Positions 33,651 to 41,380 of a stretch of DNA of 64,000 nucleotides are shown here, one piece after another. Numbering within the stretch: position 1 is the first letter of the stretch; every line of letters starts with the position of its first letter. The notes beneath the pieces were generated by a model. The model ran no database searches. It was not told where the DNA came from and saw only the letters and a list, made by a program, of their open reading frames with translations. The position numbers and the translations under genes were made by a program. Source of the DNA: Leucobacter celer subsp. astrifaciens. GTDB taxonomy: Bacteria; Actinomycetota; Actinomycetes; Actinomycetales; Microbacteriaceae. The stretch spans positions 1 to 64,000 of the forward strand of contig NZ_JHEI01000151.1 of the NCBI RefSeq assembly GCF_001273835.1. The letters run 5' to 3'.

Positions 33651-35267
33651 ATGACCGAGCACCTCGGAGGCGATCTCGCGATCGTCGGAGCGCGGCTGCG
33701 CACGAACACCGACGGGGATGGCGGCGCGACCGCGATCCTCATCCGCGAGGGTCGGATCGCGGATCTCGGCGGAGACGCCGAGATCCGGGCGGCGGCCGAG
33801 GCCTCCGGGATCCCGGTGCGCGATGCCGCCGGGGCGACCGTGACGCCGGGCCTCTTCGACTCGCACACCCACCCGCACTGGGCCGCCGAGGTCACCGCCG
33901 GCATCGATCTCGGAGGACTCGAGACGGTCGAGCAGCTGCGCGCCGCCATCGCGGCCGAGCACGCGCGCCTTCCCGAGGGGGCCTGGCTGCGCGGTTGGAA
34001 CCTGGAGTACGAAGCTTTCGAGGAGACCGGCCTGCGCGGCGATCTGCTGGCGGACGCGGCGCCCGGCCGTCCCGTCGCACTCATCTGCTACGACCTGCAC
34101 ACGGGCCTCGCGACGGCTCCGGCGCTCGCCGCAGCGGGGATCACCGGGGCGCGGGACTTCGCGGATGCGAGCGAGATCGTGGTCGACGACGCCGGGGTGC
34201 CGACGGGCGAGCTGCGCGAGCCGACGGCCTACAACCTGCTCTTCGACGCCGCACCGAAGCCGTCCCACGACGAGGAGCGCGACGCGCTGCGCGAGATGTT
34301 CCGGCGCCTGGCGGCCGCGGGCCTGACGGGCGGCGCGATCATGGACGGCCGGGACCGCACGGTCGAACTGCTCGCCGAGCTGGAGCAGCGCGGCGAGCTG
34401 GACCACCGCGTCACGGTGCACCACTGGCACGCCGTGGGCGACACCGACGACGACGTGGCACGCGTGATCGCCGCGAAGGATCGTCGCGGGCGGCTGTGGC
34501 AGACGGGCGCGATCAAGCTCTTCAGCGACGGCGTGATCGACACGGGCACGGCCTGGCTGCACACGGTCGACGCGTGCGGCGACGGTCGGGTGCCGTTCTG
34601 GCCGTCGTGGGAGCGCTACACCGAGGTGGTGCGCGCCTACCACGAGGCCGGCATGCTCATCGCGACGCACGCGGTGGGCGACTACGCGGTGAGTCGTGTG
34701 CTCGATGTCTACGCCGGGCTGGCCCCTCGCGAGGGTCTGCCGTTCCACTCGATCGAGCACCTCGAGGTGCTCTCGGACGCCGACGTGGAACAGCTGCGCG
34801 GCAGCGGCGTCACGGCCTCCATGCAGCCGCTGCACATGCAGTGGCGCGCGGCCGACCACAGCGACAACTGGACCGTGCGCCTCGGCCCGGGACGCGACGC
34901 GACGGGCTACCGGGTGCGCGACGTGCTGGGCGCGGGTGTGACGCTCGTGCTCGGTTCGGACTGGCCCGTGGCGCAGTACGACCCGCGGCTCGGCATGGCC
35001 TGGGCGCGGGGACGGCACACGCCGGGCGATCCGGCGGCCACCGTCTTCGAGCCCGAGCAGCGCCTGAGCGGCGAGGAGGCGCTGCTGGCGTACACGCTGT
35101 GGCCGGCGCGGGCGCGCGGGCACGAGGACCGGGGCGTGCTCGCGGTCGGTGCGGTCGCGGACCTCACGGTGTGGGGCGCGGATCCGGTCGACGCGACGCC
35201 CGACGAGCTGCCCGAGCTGCCGATCCGGCTCACCGTGGTCGACGGGCGTGTGATCCACGAGGCCTGA
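33651..35267 (+). CDS. Amidohydrolase family protein (YtcJ-like)
   Basis: This 538-aa metal-dependent hydrolase carries the amidohydrolase signature TPGLFDSHTHPHW (about residues 64-76) with the HxH metal ligands, and later HHWHAVGD, AIKLFSDGVIDTGT, ATHAVGDYAV and LGSDWPVAQYD with the catalytic Asp. The order and length match the YtcJ-like group, whose natural substrates are mostly unknown. It follows the oxidase-cupin-oxidase set in the same direction with 134 nt between and may hydrolyse an amide intermediate. Its 3' end faces the second amine oxidase gene across a family A repeat. Confidence 0.82.
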   Translation: MTEHLGGDLAIVGARLRTNTDGDGGATAILIREGRIADLGGDAEIRAAAEASGIPVRDAAGATVTPGLFDSHTHPHWAAEVTAGIDLGGLETVEQLRAAIAAEHARLPEGAWLRGWNLEYEAFEETGLRGDLLADAAPGRPVALICYDLHTGLATAPALAAAGITGARDFADASEIVVDDAGVPTGELREPTAYNLLFDAAPKPSHDEERDALREMFRRLAAAGLTGGAIMDGRDRTVELLAELEQRGELDHRVTVHHWHAVGDTDDDVARVIAAKDRRGRLWQTGAIKLFSDGVIDTGTAWLHTVDACGDGRVPFWPSWERYTEVVRAYHEAGMLIATHAVGDYAVSRVLDVYAGLAPREGLPFHSIEHLEVLSDADVEQLRGSGVTASMQPLHMQWRAADHSDNWTVRLGPGRDATGYRVRDVLGAGVTLVLGSDWPVAQYDPRLGMAWARGRHTPGDPAATVFEPEQRLSGEEALLAYTLWPARARGHEDRGVLAVGAVADLTVWGADPVDATPDELPELPIRLTVVDGRVIHEA

Positions 35268-35401
35268 GCACGGTCCGTGCGCCGGGGCCACAGTCCGTGC
35301 CGCCCCTCCGCCCGATCGGCGTTCGTGCCCACCTGCGCTCGTCTCTCGTCTCTCGCCTCTCGGCGCTCCGCGCTCGGCTCGAAGCAGTAGCACCCGTCTT
35401 T

Positions 35402-35503
35402 CGCGCGTCAGTAGTTGTCACCAAGTTGTCACCAAACCTGCACCAAACCTGAAGTTTACCTGAAGTTTGGTGAAGTTTGGTGACAGACAACTACTGACGC
35501 GCG
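35402..35503. repeat. Dispersed palindromic element, family A (long copy)
   Basis: CGCGCGTCAGTAGTTGTC (35402-35419) is the exact reverse complement of 35486-35503. The interior holds nested inverted repeats of CACCAAAC with GTTTGGTG, so the whole ~102 nt can fold into one long branched hairpin. It lies between convergent genes, with related copies at 43249-43396 and 56186-56240 and a fragment at the window start. Confidence 0.9.
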
Positions 35504-35512
35504 TTTGCGTGC

Positions 35513-36832
35513 TCAGCTGGGCAAGAGGGACTCAGCGACGCGGCGGGCCTCGCGGAGGCCGCTCTCGATCGCGCCGTCGATGAAGCCGCCCCACAGGTCC
35601 GCGTTGTCGGTGGTGGCGAAGTGCACGGCGCCGGCGGGCTGCTGCAGCTCGGCGAGGTCGCGGGTGAGCTGGCCGGGGCGGTGCGTCATCCAGGTGTTGA
35701 GCGAGAGCGGGTCGGTCATCCAGTCGTGCGCGGCGACATCGGTGATCTCGATGCCCGGGCGGAACGCGTCGACCGCGGCCTGCACTCCCGCGAGATCGTC
35801 CAGGTCGATGCGGGTGTGGTCGGGGCCGAAGGCGACGAGGATCGTGTAGTCGCCCTGCTCGTCGGTCTCGTGGAACTCGGCCTTGAGTACCGACAGCGGG
35901 TCGTGCTGGCTCGCGTAGGCGAAGAAGCGGGGCAGGTGGCCCTTCGCCCGCAGCCAGACCTTGGTGCCCTGCGAGGCGACGGTCTCGGCGTTCTGCCGCT
36001 GCCAGACCTCGGGCAGCGCGGGCTCGAAGGCGATGCCGGCGATCGCGTTGACGGGCAGCGTGCTGATCACCCGGCGAGCACGGATCCGCTCGCCGTCCTC
36101 GGTCTCCACGATCGCGTGCGCGTCGGATCCCGCGCCGCTCCGCGTCACCGAGACCACGGTCGTGTCGAGCCGGATCTCGCCGACCACGTCGGCCGCCAGT
36201 GCGTCGGCGAAACCGCGCATGCCGTCGACCACCCGGTAGGTGGCCGAGGCCTCATGCATGAGCTGCCAGTGCCCTCCGGTGGCCGAGACCCAGCGCAGCG
36301 CGCTCGAGAGCCCGACCTGATCGAGCGGTGCGTTGACGTGGCCGACCCACACCGACTCGTTGGCGGCGCGCGCCTCCGGGGCGAGATCGAGGGCGTCGAA
36401 GCGGTCCTGGATGCTGAGCCGGTCGAGATCCCGGATCGCACCATTCGTGGGATCGACCCCCCTCGGCATCGCCTCGCGCACGTCGTCGATGACGAGCTGC
36501 TGGCCCTCGTCGATGAGGGCCATGAACTCCTCGAGCGTGCCCTTGCGCGGGGTGCCGTCGGCCCCGTGCCAGTAGGCCTCGTCGGCCCGGGGACTGCGCA
36601 CGATCTCGCGGCCGTATCGGGTCATCTCCGCCCACACGTGCGGCTGCACCCAGTGCACCCAGTTGGCGCCCATCTCGAGGTCGCGCCCCAGCCGGTGGTC
36701 GGTCCAGGTGCGGCCGCCGATGCGGTCGCGGGCCTCGAGCGTGAGCACGTCGAGACCTGCCCGGCCGAGTTCGCGCGAGGCGACGAGCCCCGCGAATCCG
36801 GCGCCGATCACCACGACATCGACCGACTGCAT
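35513..36832 (-). CDS. FAD-dependent amine oxidase
   Basis: This 439-aa flavin monoamine oxidase has the N-terminal VVVIGAGFAGLVASREL fold (about residues 5-21), LEARDRIGGRTWTDH, and a C-terminal DLWGGFIDGAIESG segment in the FAD-covering region. It is cytoplasmic, with GGAGAG before the ATG. It is longer than, and distinct from, the amine oxidase at 23055. Both belong to the group that includes putrescine and tyramine oxidases. It is convergent with the amidohydrolase gene. Confidence 0.87.
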   Translation of the reverse strand: MQSVDVVVIGAGFAGLVASRELGRAGLDVLTLEARDRIGGRTWTDHRLGRDLEMGANWVHWVQPHVWAEMTRYGREIVRSPRADEAYWHGADGTPRKGTLEEFMALIDEGQQLVIDDVREAMPRGVDPTNGAIRDLDRLSIQDRFDALDLAPEARAANESVWVGHVNAPLDQVGLSSALRWVSATGGHWQLMHEASATYRVVDGMRGFADALAADVVGEIRLDTTVVSVTRSGAGSDAHAIVETEDGERIRARRVISTLPVNAIAGIAFEPALPEVWQRQNAETVASQGTKVWLRAKGHLPRFFAYASQHDPLSVLKAEFHETDEQGDYTILVAFGPDHTRIDLDDLAGVQAAVDAFRPGIEITDVAAHDWMTDPLSLNTWMTHRPGQLTRDLAELQQPAGAVHFATTDNADLWGGFIDGAIESGLREARRVAESLLPS

Positions 36833-36974
36833 GTTCTCTCCTTCGAGCGGGGCGGTGGGGCAGGCGGCGGGCCTGCGCTGCCGTTCAGCCTAGTAGCCGG
36901 ACATCGGGCACGACGGCAGACGATCCCACTGAATCTCAGCGCGGGATCGTACGAACGTAAGGGCCGCGGGATCC

Positions 36975-37781
36975 CTACAGCCGCGCGACGATGCGGGAGA
37001 GCAGATCAGCCAGGAGGGGTTCGGCCGCCTGGCCCTCGGCGAGCACCTCCTCGTGGCTGAGCGGATCCTCGCCCATGCCCGCCGCGGGGTTCGTGATGAG
37101 CGAGAGGCCCAGCACCTCCATGCCCGCCTGCCGCGCCGCGATGGCCTCGAGCGCGGTCGACATGCCCACGATCTGGCCGCCGATCGTGCGCAGGTAGCGG
37201 ATCTCGGCCGGGGTCTCGTAGTGGGGTCCGGGCAGCTGCACGTAGACGCCCTGCTGCAGCGACGGCTCCACCTCGCGCGCCAGCTCGCGCAGGCGCGACG
37301 CGTAGAGGTCGGTGAGATCGACGAAGTTCGCGCCCTCCACCGGGGAGGTCGCGGTGAGATTGAGGTGGTCGCTGATCAGCACCGGCTCACCGGCCTTGAA
37401 CGCGGGATCGATGCCGCCCGCGCCGTTGGTGAGGATCATGATGCGGGCGCCCGCGGCGGCTGCGGTGCGCACGCCGTGCACCACCGCCCGCACCCCGCGG
37501 CCCTCGTAGAAGTGCGTGCGCGCCCCGATCACGAGCGCGTGCCCGCCGCTCGCGAGCCGGATCGAGCGCAGCGTTCCCGAGTGGCCGGGCACGCCCGAGA
37601 CGTGGAAGCCGGGAACCTCCTCGGCCGGGATCACGGCCACGGTCTCGCCGATCACGTCGGCGGCCCTGCCCCAGCCGCTGCCCAGCGTGAGGGCGACGTC
37701 GTGGCGCTCCACACCGGTGAGGCGGGCGATGGCGGCCGCGGCGTCGGCGGCGAGGGCGGTCGGATCGAGCGGCTCGGTCAT
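36975..37781 (-). CDS. Purine-nucleoside phosphorylase
   Basis: This 268-aa trimer-type enzyme splits purine nucleosides with phosphate in the salvage pathway. Motifs include LTLGSGWG at about residues 31-38, the phosphate-contact GARTHFYEGRG, LPGPHYETPAE with the purine-binding Glu, and LITNPAAGM with the key Asn. The ATG has no ribosome site; TAAGCT lies 7 nt upstream, so a leaderless transcript is likely. It lies downstream of the big decarboxylase gene on the same strand (71 nt). Confidence 0.94.
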   Translation of the reverse strand: MTEPLDPTALAADAAAAIARLTGVERHDVALTLGSGWGRAADVIGETVAVIPAEEVPGFHVSGVPGHSGTLRSIRLASGGHALVIGARTHFYEGRGVRAVVHGVRTAAAAGARIMILTNGAGGIDPAFKAGEPVLISDHLNLTATSPVEGANFVDLTDLYASRLRELAREVEPSLQQGVYVQLPGPHYETPAEIRYLRTIGGQIVGMSTALEAIAARQAGMEVLGLSLITNPAAGMGEDPLSHEEVLAEGQAAEPLLADLLSRIVARL

Positions 37782-37788
37782 GGGTTCC

Positions 37789-37794
37789 AGCTTA
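37789..37794 (-). promoter_or_regulatory. Candidate -10 element, leaderless purine-nucleoside phosphorylase start
   Basis: TAAGCT on the minus strand ends 7 nt before the ATG at 37781, with no Shine-Dalgarno sequence. Confidence 0.5.
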
Positions 37795-37852
37795 GGGGCT
37801 GCATACGCGGGGTGTGCCTGCCGGCCGGGGCCAGGCGCGTCGCGGAGCGAGC

Positions 37853-40639
37853 TCAGCCGGTGCGGAGGATGCGGTAGCCGCGCTTCGGGTCGTATCCGTG
37901 GATCTCGCGGGTGTCGAGTCTGGCCATGAAGTCGAGGACACCGGCGGTGACGACCTGGCCGGGCACCAGCACGGGGAAGCCGGGCGGATACGGGGTGACG
38001 AATCCGGCGGAGACGGGTTCCTCGCCGCGTGCGACGCGCTCGCGCAGCTCCTCGAAGGGCACGTGCTCGAACGATCCGCGCTTCTGCCCGAGGAAGAAGG
38101 CGGGGCGGATGTCACCGTCGGGCAGGCCCGCGTCGGAGGCGTAGTCGGGGGCGAAGTAGCTGAAGTCGGGCAGGGGCGGCATGTCCTGCTCCTCGGCTCG
38201 GGGCAGTTCGGGATCGAGCTGCGCCTGCTCGTCCTCGAAGCGCTCGGCGAGCTTCACGAGCACCTCGATGAGGTAGGCGATCGCGCTGCGGGTGGTGCCG
38301 ATGTTGGTCATGAACAGCACGGTGTTGCGGCTGGTCTTGTTGACCTGGATCCCGTACCGGTTCATCAGGTACTCGTGCTTGAAGGTGTCGCCGTCGACGC
38401 CGGTGCGGGTGATCTCGACGGTGATCCGGCTCGGGTCGATGACGAACTCGTCGCCGGCCCAGGCGCGCCACATGGTGGAGAGGCCGTCGCGCAGCGGCAT
38501 CGGGCGCTGCACCTCCCGATGCTCGGCGGGGATCAGCTCGGTCGCCGACAGCACGCGGTAGGTGCGGCGCAGCAGCGGGTGGCGCGCGATCGCCTGCGCG
38601 AGGCTCGTCGCGAGGTCGAGCTGCCGCTGGACGAGCTCGAAGCCCTCGAGCTCGACCTGTCGGCGTCCGAGGTCGAGGGAGGCGAGGATCTGGTAGTTCG
38701 GGGAGGTCGAGGTGTGCGTCATGAACGCCTCGTGGAACGGCTCCTCGGCCTCGCGCACCCAGTCCTGGTCGTAGACGTGGACCATCGAGCCCTGACGCAG
38801 CGCGGTCAGGGTCTTGTGCGTGGAGTGCGTGGCGTAGACGCGGATGCGGGCGTCGGGGCTCGGGATCAGCCGCTCCTCGAGCCAGGCATCGTCGGACTTC
38901 GGGGTGCCGTCGGCCTCGAAGAGGCGCTGCTGCTGCTCCCGGTACGCGTGCGCGTGGGTCGCGGTCTTGAGCTTCGCCTCGAGGCTCTTGGCCGACGCCA
39001 TGGCGGTGCGGCGGCGGGTGACGGGGTGGAAGGCGGCGAAGGCGAACCAGGCCTCGTCCCACAGGAACACCAGGTCGGGCTTGATGGCGAGGCACTCGGC
39101 CATGACACGCTCGGGATCGTAGACGATGCCGTCGAAGGTGCAGTTGGTGAGCGTGACCATGCGCACCTCGTCGAGGCGCCCGGCCGCGCGGTAGTCGAGC
39201 AGCATCTGCTTGATGCGGCTGAGCGGCACGGCGCCGTAGAACGCGAAGTCGTTGAGCGGGTAGGCCTCGAGGTAGGCGGGGCGCCCGCCCGTGAGCATCA
39301 TGGCGTGGTGGTGCGACTTGTGGCAGTTGCGGTCGACCAGCACCACGTCGCCCGGCGCGACGAGCGCCTGGTGCACGATCTTGTTGGCGGTCGAGGTGCC
39401 GTTCGTGACGAAGAACGAGTGCTTCGCGCCGAACGCGCGAGCGGCGAGATCCTGCGCCTTCTTGATGGCGCCCGTGGGCGCGAGCAGGGAATCGAGGCCG
39501 CCGGAGGTGGCGCTGGTCTCGGCCAGCAGCAGGTTGAGGCCGTAGAAGTCGGCGAGGTCCTTGATCCACTTCGAGTTCATGACCGATCCGCCGCGCGCGA
39601 CCGGCAGCGCATGGAACACGCCGACCGGACGCCGGGCGTGGTCCTGGATCGCCGAGAAGAAGGGCGTGTCGTAGAGGTGGGAGATGCGCCGCAGCAGGGT
39701 GAGATGCAGTTCGAGCTGATCCTCGCGGCGGAAGACCCGCCGGAAGCGGCGGGTGAGCACTCCGGCGAGCTCCTCGATGTGCGCGCCGGCGACGAGATAG
39801 AGGTCGAGCTCGGGTCGCAGCTCGGCGAGCGCGTCGGCGAGGCCCAGCACGCGCTGCACCGAGGCGAGCGAGCTGCGCGACGACGCGGGGTGCGTGCCGG
39901 CCGAGGCCTTGGCGAGCTCGACGGTCTCCTGCAGTTCGCGGCTGAGCGACTGCTTCGTGCGGTCGCTGAATCCCGGCCGCACCACGCAGGCGAGGATCTT
40001 CGGGTTGGTGAGCACCGCGGCGATCGCGTCCTCGGCCGAAGGGACGACGACGAAGTCGTAGATGAAGGAGTCGGCGGTCGAGCGCATCTTCAGCGACTCC
40101 GCCGCCAGCGCATCGCGGTCGGCCTCGGTGGTCTCGTCGACCACGAGCACCTCGAAGCGGGGGCGGGGATCGGCGTCGTCCTGCAGCTCCGCCCGCTCGG
40201 CCTCCTCGAGCTGCTCGTCCCGGGGTTCGTCGGGTACCGAGCTGCCGCGGAGGCGGTTGACGACGCGGCCGATGCGGTCGAGGGCCGCAGAGTAGTCGCC
40301 CTCGATCAGCAGCTCGCGGATGGCGCGCACGTAGCGCTGACCGAATCCGGCCCAGTAGAGCTCGATGGTCTCGAGTGCGCGCAGCGAGCGGAAGACCTCG
40401 CCGTCGCTGGAGAGCACTCCGTCGTTGTCATTGCCCAGTGAGATCCGCTTCACCGCGAAACGCAGGTACTCCCACGCGTCGCTCCGCAGCCGCCAGGTGC
40501 TCGAGGGCATGCCCGGATCGCGCTCCAGCGTGTTCGCTCCGGAGGGCGAGGCGCTCGTCGATCCGCGGAACGGGTCGCCGCCGGCGATCGTGCCGCGAGC
40601 CTCGGCGGCAGTGCTGTGGGCGACTTCGATCCTCGTCAT
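37853..40639 (-). CDS. Orn/Lys/Arg decarboxylase, PLP-dependent, large form
   Basis: This 928-aa protein is a fold-type I, PLP-dependent basic amino-acid decarboxylase. The PLP-binding Lys lies in THSTHKTLTALRQGS near residue 615, and the HxxMLTGG region (CHKSHHHAMML), NCTFDG and LFLWDEAWFAF motifs fit the family. An N-terminal wing of ~320 residues includes a response-regulator-like part, and the C-terminus has the family's small domain. It is about 200 residues longer than the E. coli inducible enzymes. It would make cadaverine, putrescine or agmatine, so the window both makes and degrades amines. GGAAGGA precedes the ATG at a wide 11-nt distance. Confidence 0.88.
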   Translation of the reverse strand: MTRIEVAHSTAAEARGTIAGGDPFRGSTSASPSGANTLERDPGMPSSTWRLRSDAWEYLRFAVKRISLGNDNDGVLSSDGEVFRSLRALETIELYWAGFGQRYVRAIRELLIEGDYSAALDRIGRVVNRLRGSSVPDEPRDEQLEEAERAELQDDADPRPRFEVLVVDETTEADRDALAAESLKMRSTADSFIYDFVVVPSAEDAIAAVLTNPKILACVVRPGFSDRTKQSLSRELQETVELAKASAGTHPASSRSSLASVQRVLGLADALAELRPELDLYLVAGAHIEELAGVLTRRFRRVFRREDQLELHLTLLRRISHLYDTPFFSAIQDHARRPVGVFHALPVARGGSVMNSKWIKDLADFYGLNLLLAETSATSGGLDSLLAPTGAIKKAQDLAARAFGAKHSFFVTNGTSTANKIVHQALVAPGDVVLVDRNCHKSHHHAMMLTGGRPAYLEAYPLNDFAFYGAVPLSRIKQMLLDYRAAGRLDEVRMVTLTNCTFDGIVYDPERVMAECLAIKPDLVFLWDEAWFAFAAFHPVTRRRTAMASAKSLEAKLKTATHAHAYREQQQRLFEADGTPKSDDAWLEERLIPSPDARIRVYATHSTHKTLTALRQGSMVHVYDQDWVREAEEPFHEAFMTHTSTSPNYQILASLDLGRRQVELEGFELVQRQLDLATSLAQAIARHPLLRRTYRVLSATELIPAEHREVQRPMPLRDGLSTMWRAWAGDEFVIDPSRITVEITRTGVDGDTFKHEYLMNRYGIQVNKTSRNTVLFMTNIGTTRSAIAYLIEVLVKLAERFEDEQAQLDPELPRAEEQDMPPLPDFSYFAPDYASDAGLPDGDIRPAFFLGQKRGSFEHVPFEELRERVARGEEPVSAGFVTPYPPGFPVLVPGQVVTAGVLDFMARLDTREIHGYDPKRGYRILRTG

Positions 40640-40821
40640 GAGCGGCGTGTCCTTCCAAACATCCTCGTCCTCCGGCGCCGCGGCGGGTGCGTCCCGCCGC
40701 GGTCATCCCTTGCTCGTTGATCTTAGGCGCATCCGGATACGCGAATCGGCACCTTTGCGTCCGGTTGCGGGGACACCGGGGCTCAGCGATAGCTGACCAT
40801 CCGCCGAGAGATCAACCGACG

Positions 40822-40842
40822 AAAGTAAGGATGCCCTAAGCT
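40822..40842 (+). promoter_or_regulatory. Candidate iron-regulator (DtxR/IdeR-type) box and -10 element
   Basis: On the minus strand 40822-40839 reads TTAGGGCATCCTTACTTT, matching about 12 of 19 positions of the DtxR-type consensus when its next base is included. It overlaps TAAGCT (40837-40842), which ends 6 nt before the GTG at 40849 and looks like a leaderless -10. A repressor bound here would block transcription when iron is present. Confidence 0.4.
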
Positions 40843-40848
40843 ATAGGC

Positions 40849-41349
40849 GTGAACGTACCCGACTCCCCGACTCCAGATCCGGCGGGCGATCCTCAGATCG
40901 TCTCGGTCATCGACCCCGCCGGGATCGACTGCGTGCTCGCCGCGGGCGATGCTTCCGACCTCACGGAGCTGCGCGAATGGCTGCGCGGGCTTCCCGAGGA
41001 GTCGTACGGACGGGTGTTCGTCGAGGTGTTCGCCAAGATGCAGATCGAGCCGCTGCCCACGCCCCCGCACGTCGGGGTCACCTGGCTCTGCCGCGAGCAG
41101 CGCGAGACGAGCCCCCGGCCCGGCCTCGGTCGGCGCCGCGGTGAGGCGCTCGCGGGCGCGGTCGACGCCTGGTTCGACGAGTGGCTCTGGGCCGATAGCG
41201 AGGCCGTGCGCAACATCCAGCTGTGGATGGGCGCTCGCACCAGTTCGGTGATGCAGAGCTACTGGACCGCGCTCGACCGCCGACTCGAGAAGCGCTGGCC
41301 GGGATACTGCCAGAACGCCTGCCGCAATTCCTGCCCGCGCAAGCACTGA
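40849..41349 (+). CDS. SIP-domain protein (siderophore-interacting protein C-terminal type)
   Basis: This 166-aa protein resembles the NAD(P)H-binding C-terminal domain of siderophore-interacting flavoproteins: VLAAGDASDLTELREWLRGLP (read in parts, about residues 29-49), VFVEVFAKMQ, VTWLCREQR and a WTALDRRLEKRWPGY ending. The FAD-binding N-terminal half is absent. The C-terminus ends with a C-x3-C-x3-C pattern (CQNACRNSCP). The GTG start has no ribosome site and TAAGCT 6 nt upstream. A role in reductive iron release is likely, supported by a possible iron box, but a free SIP domain without its flavin half needs a partner. Confidence 0.72.
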   Translation: MNVPDSPTPDPAGDPQIVSVIDPAGIDCVLAAGDASDLTELREWLRGLPEESYGRVFVEVFAKMQIEPLPTPPHVGVTWLCREQRETSPRPGLGRRRGEALAGAVDAWFDEWLWADSEAVRNIQLWMGARTSSVMQSYWTALDRRLEKRWPGYCQNACRNSCPRKH

Positions 41350-41367
41350 GGCGTCGTCGCGACCTCT

Positions 41368-41373
41368 TAGACT
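41368..41373 (+). promoter_or_regulatory. Candidate -10 element of the dehydrogenase-like gene
   Basis: TAGACT ends 7 nt before the ATG at 41381. GAGGG in between might act as a weak ribosome site, so leadered and leaderless readings are both possible. Confidence 0.4.
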
Positions 41374-41380
41374 TGAGGGC

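Noticed and set aside
37814..40441. 875-aa plus-strand frame opposite the decarboxylase
   Set aside because: It covers a gene with clear PLP motifs and consists of Arg/Glu/Gly/Val-rich shadow sequence.
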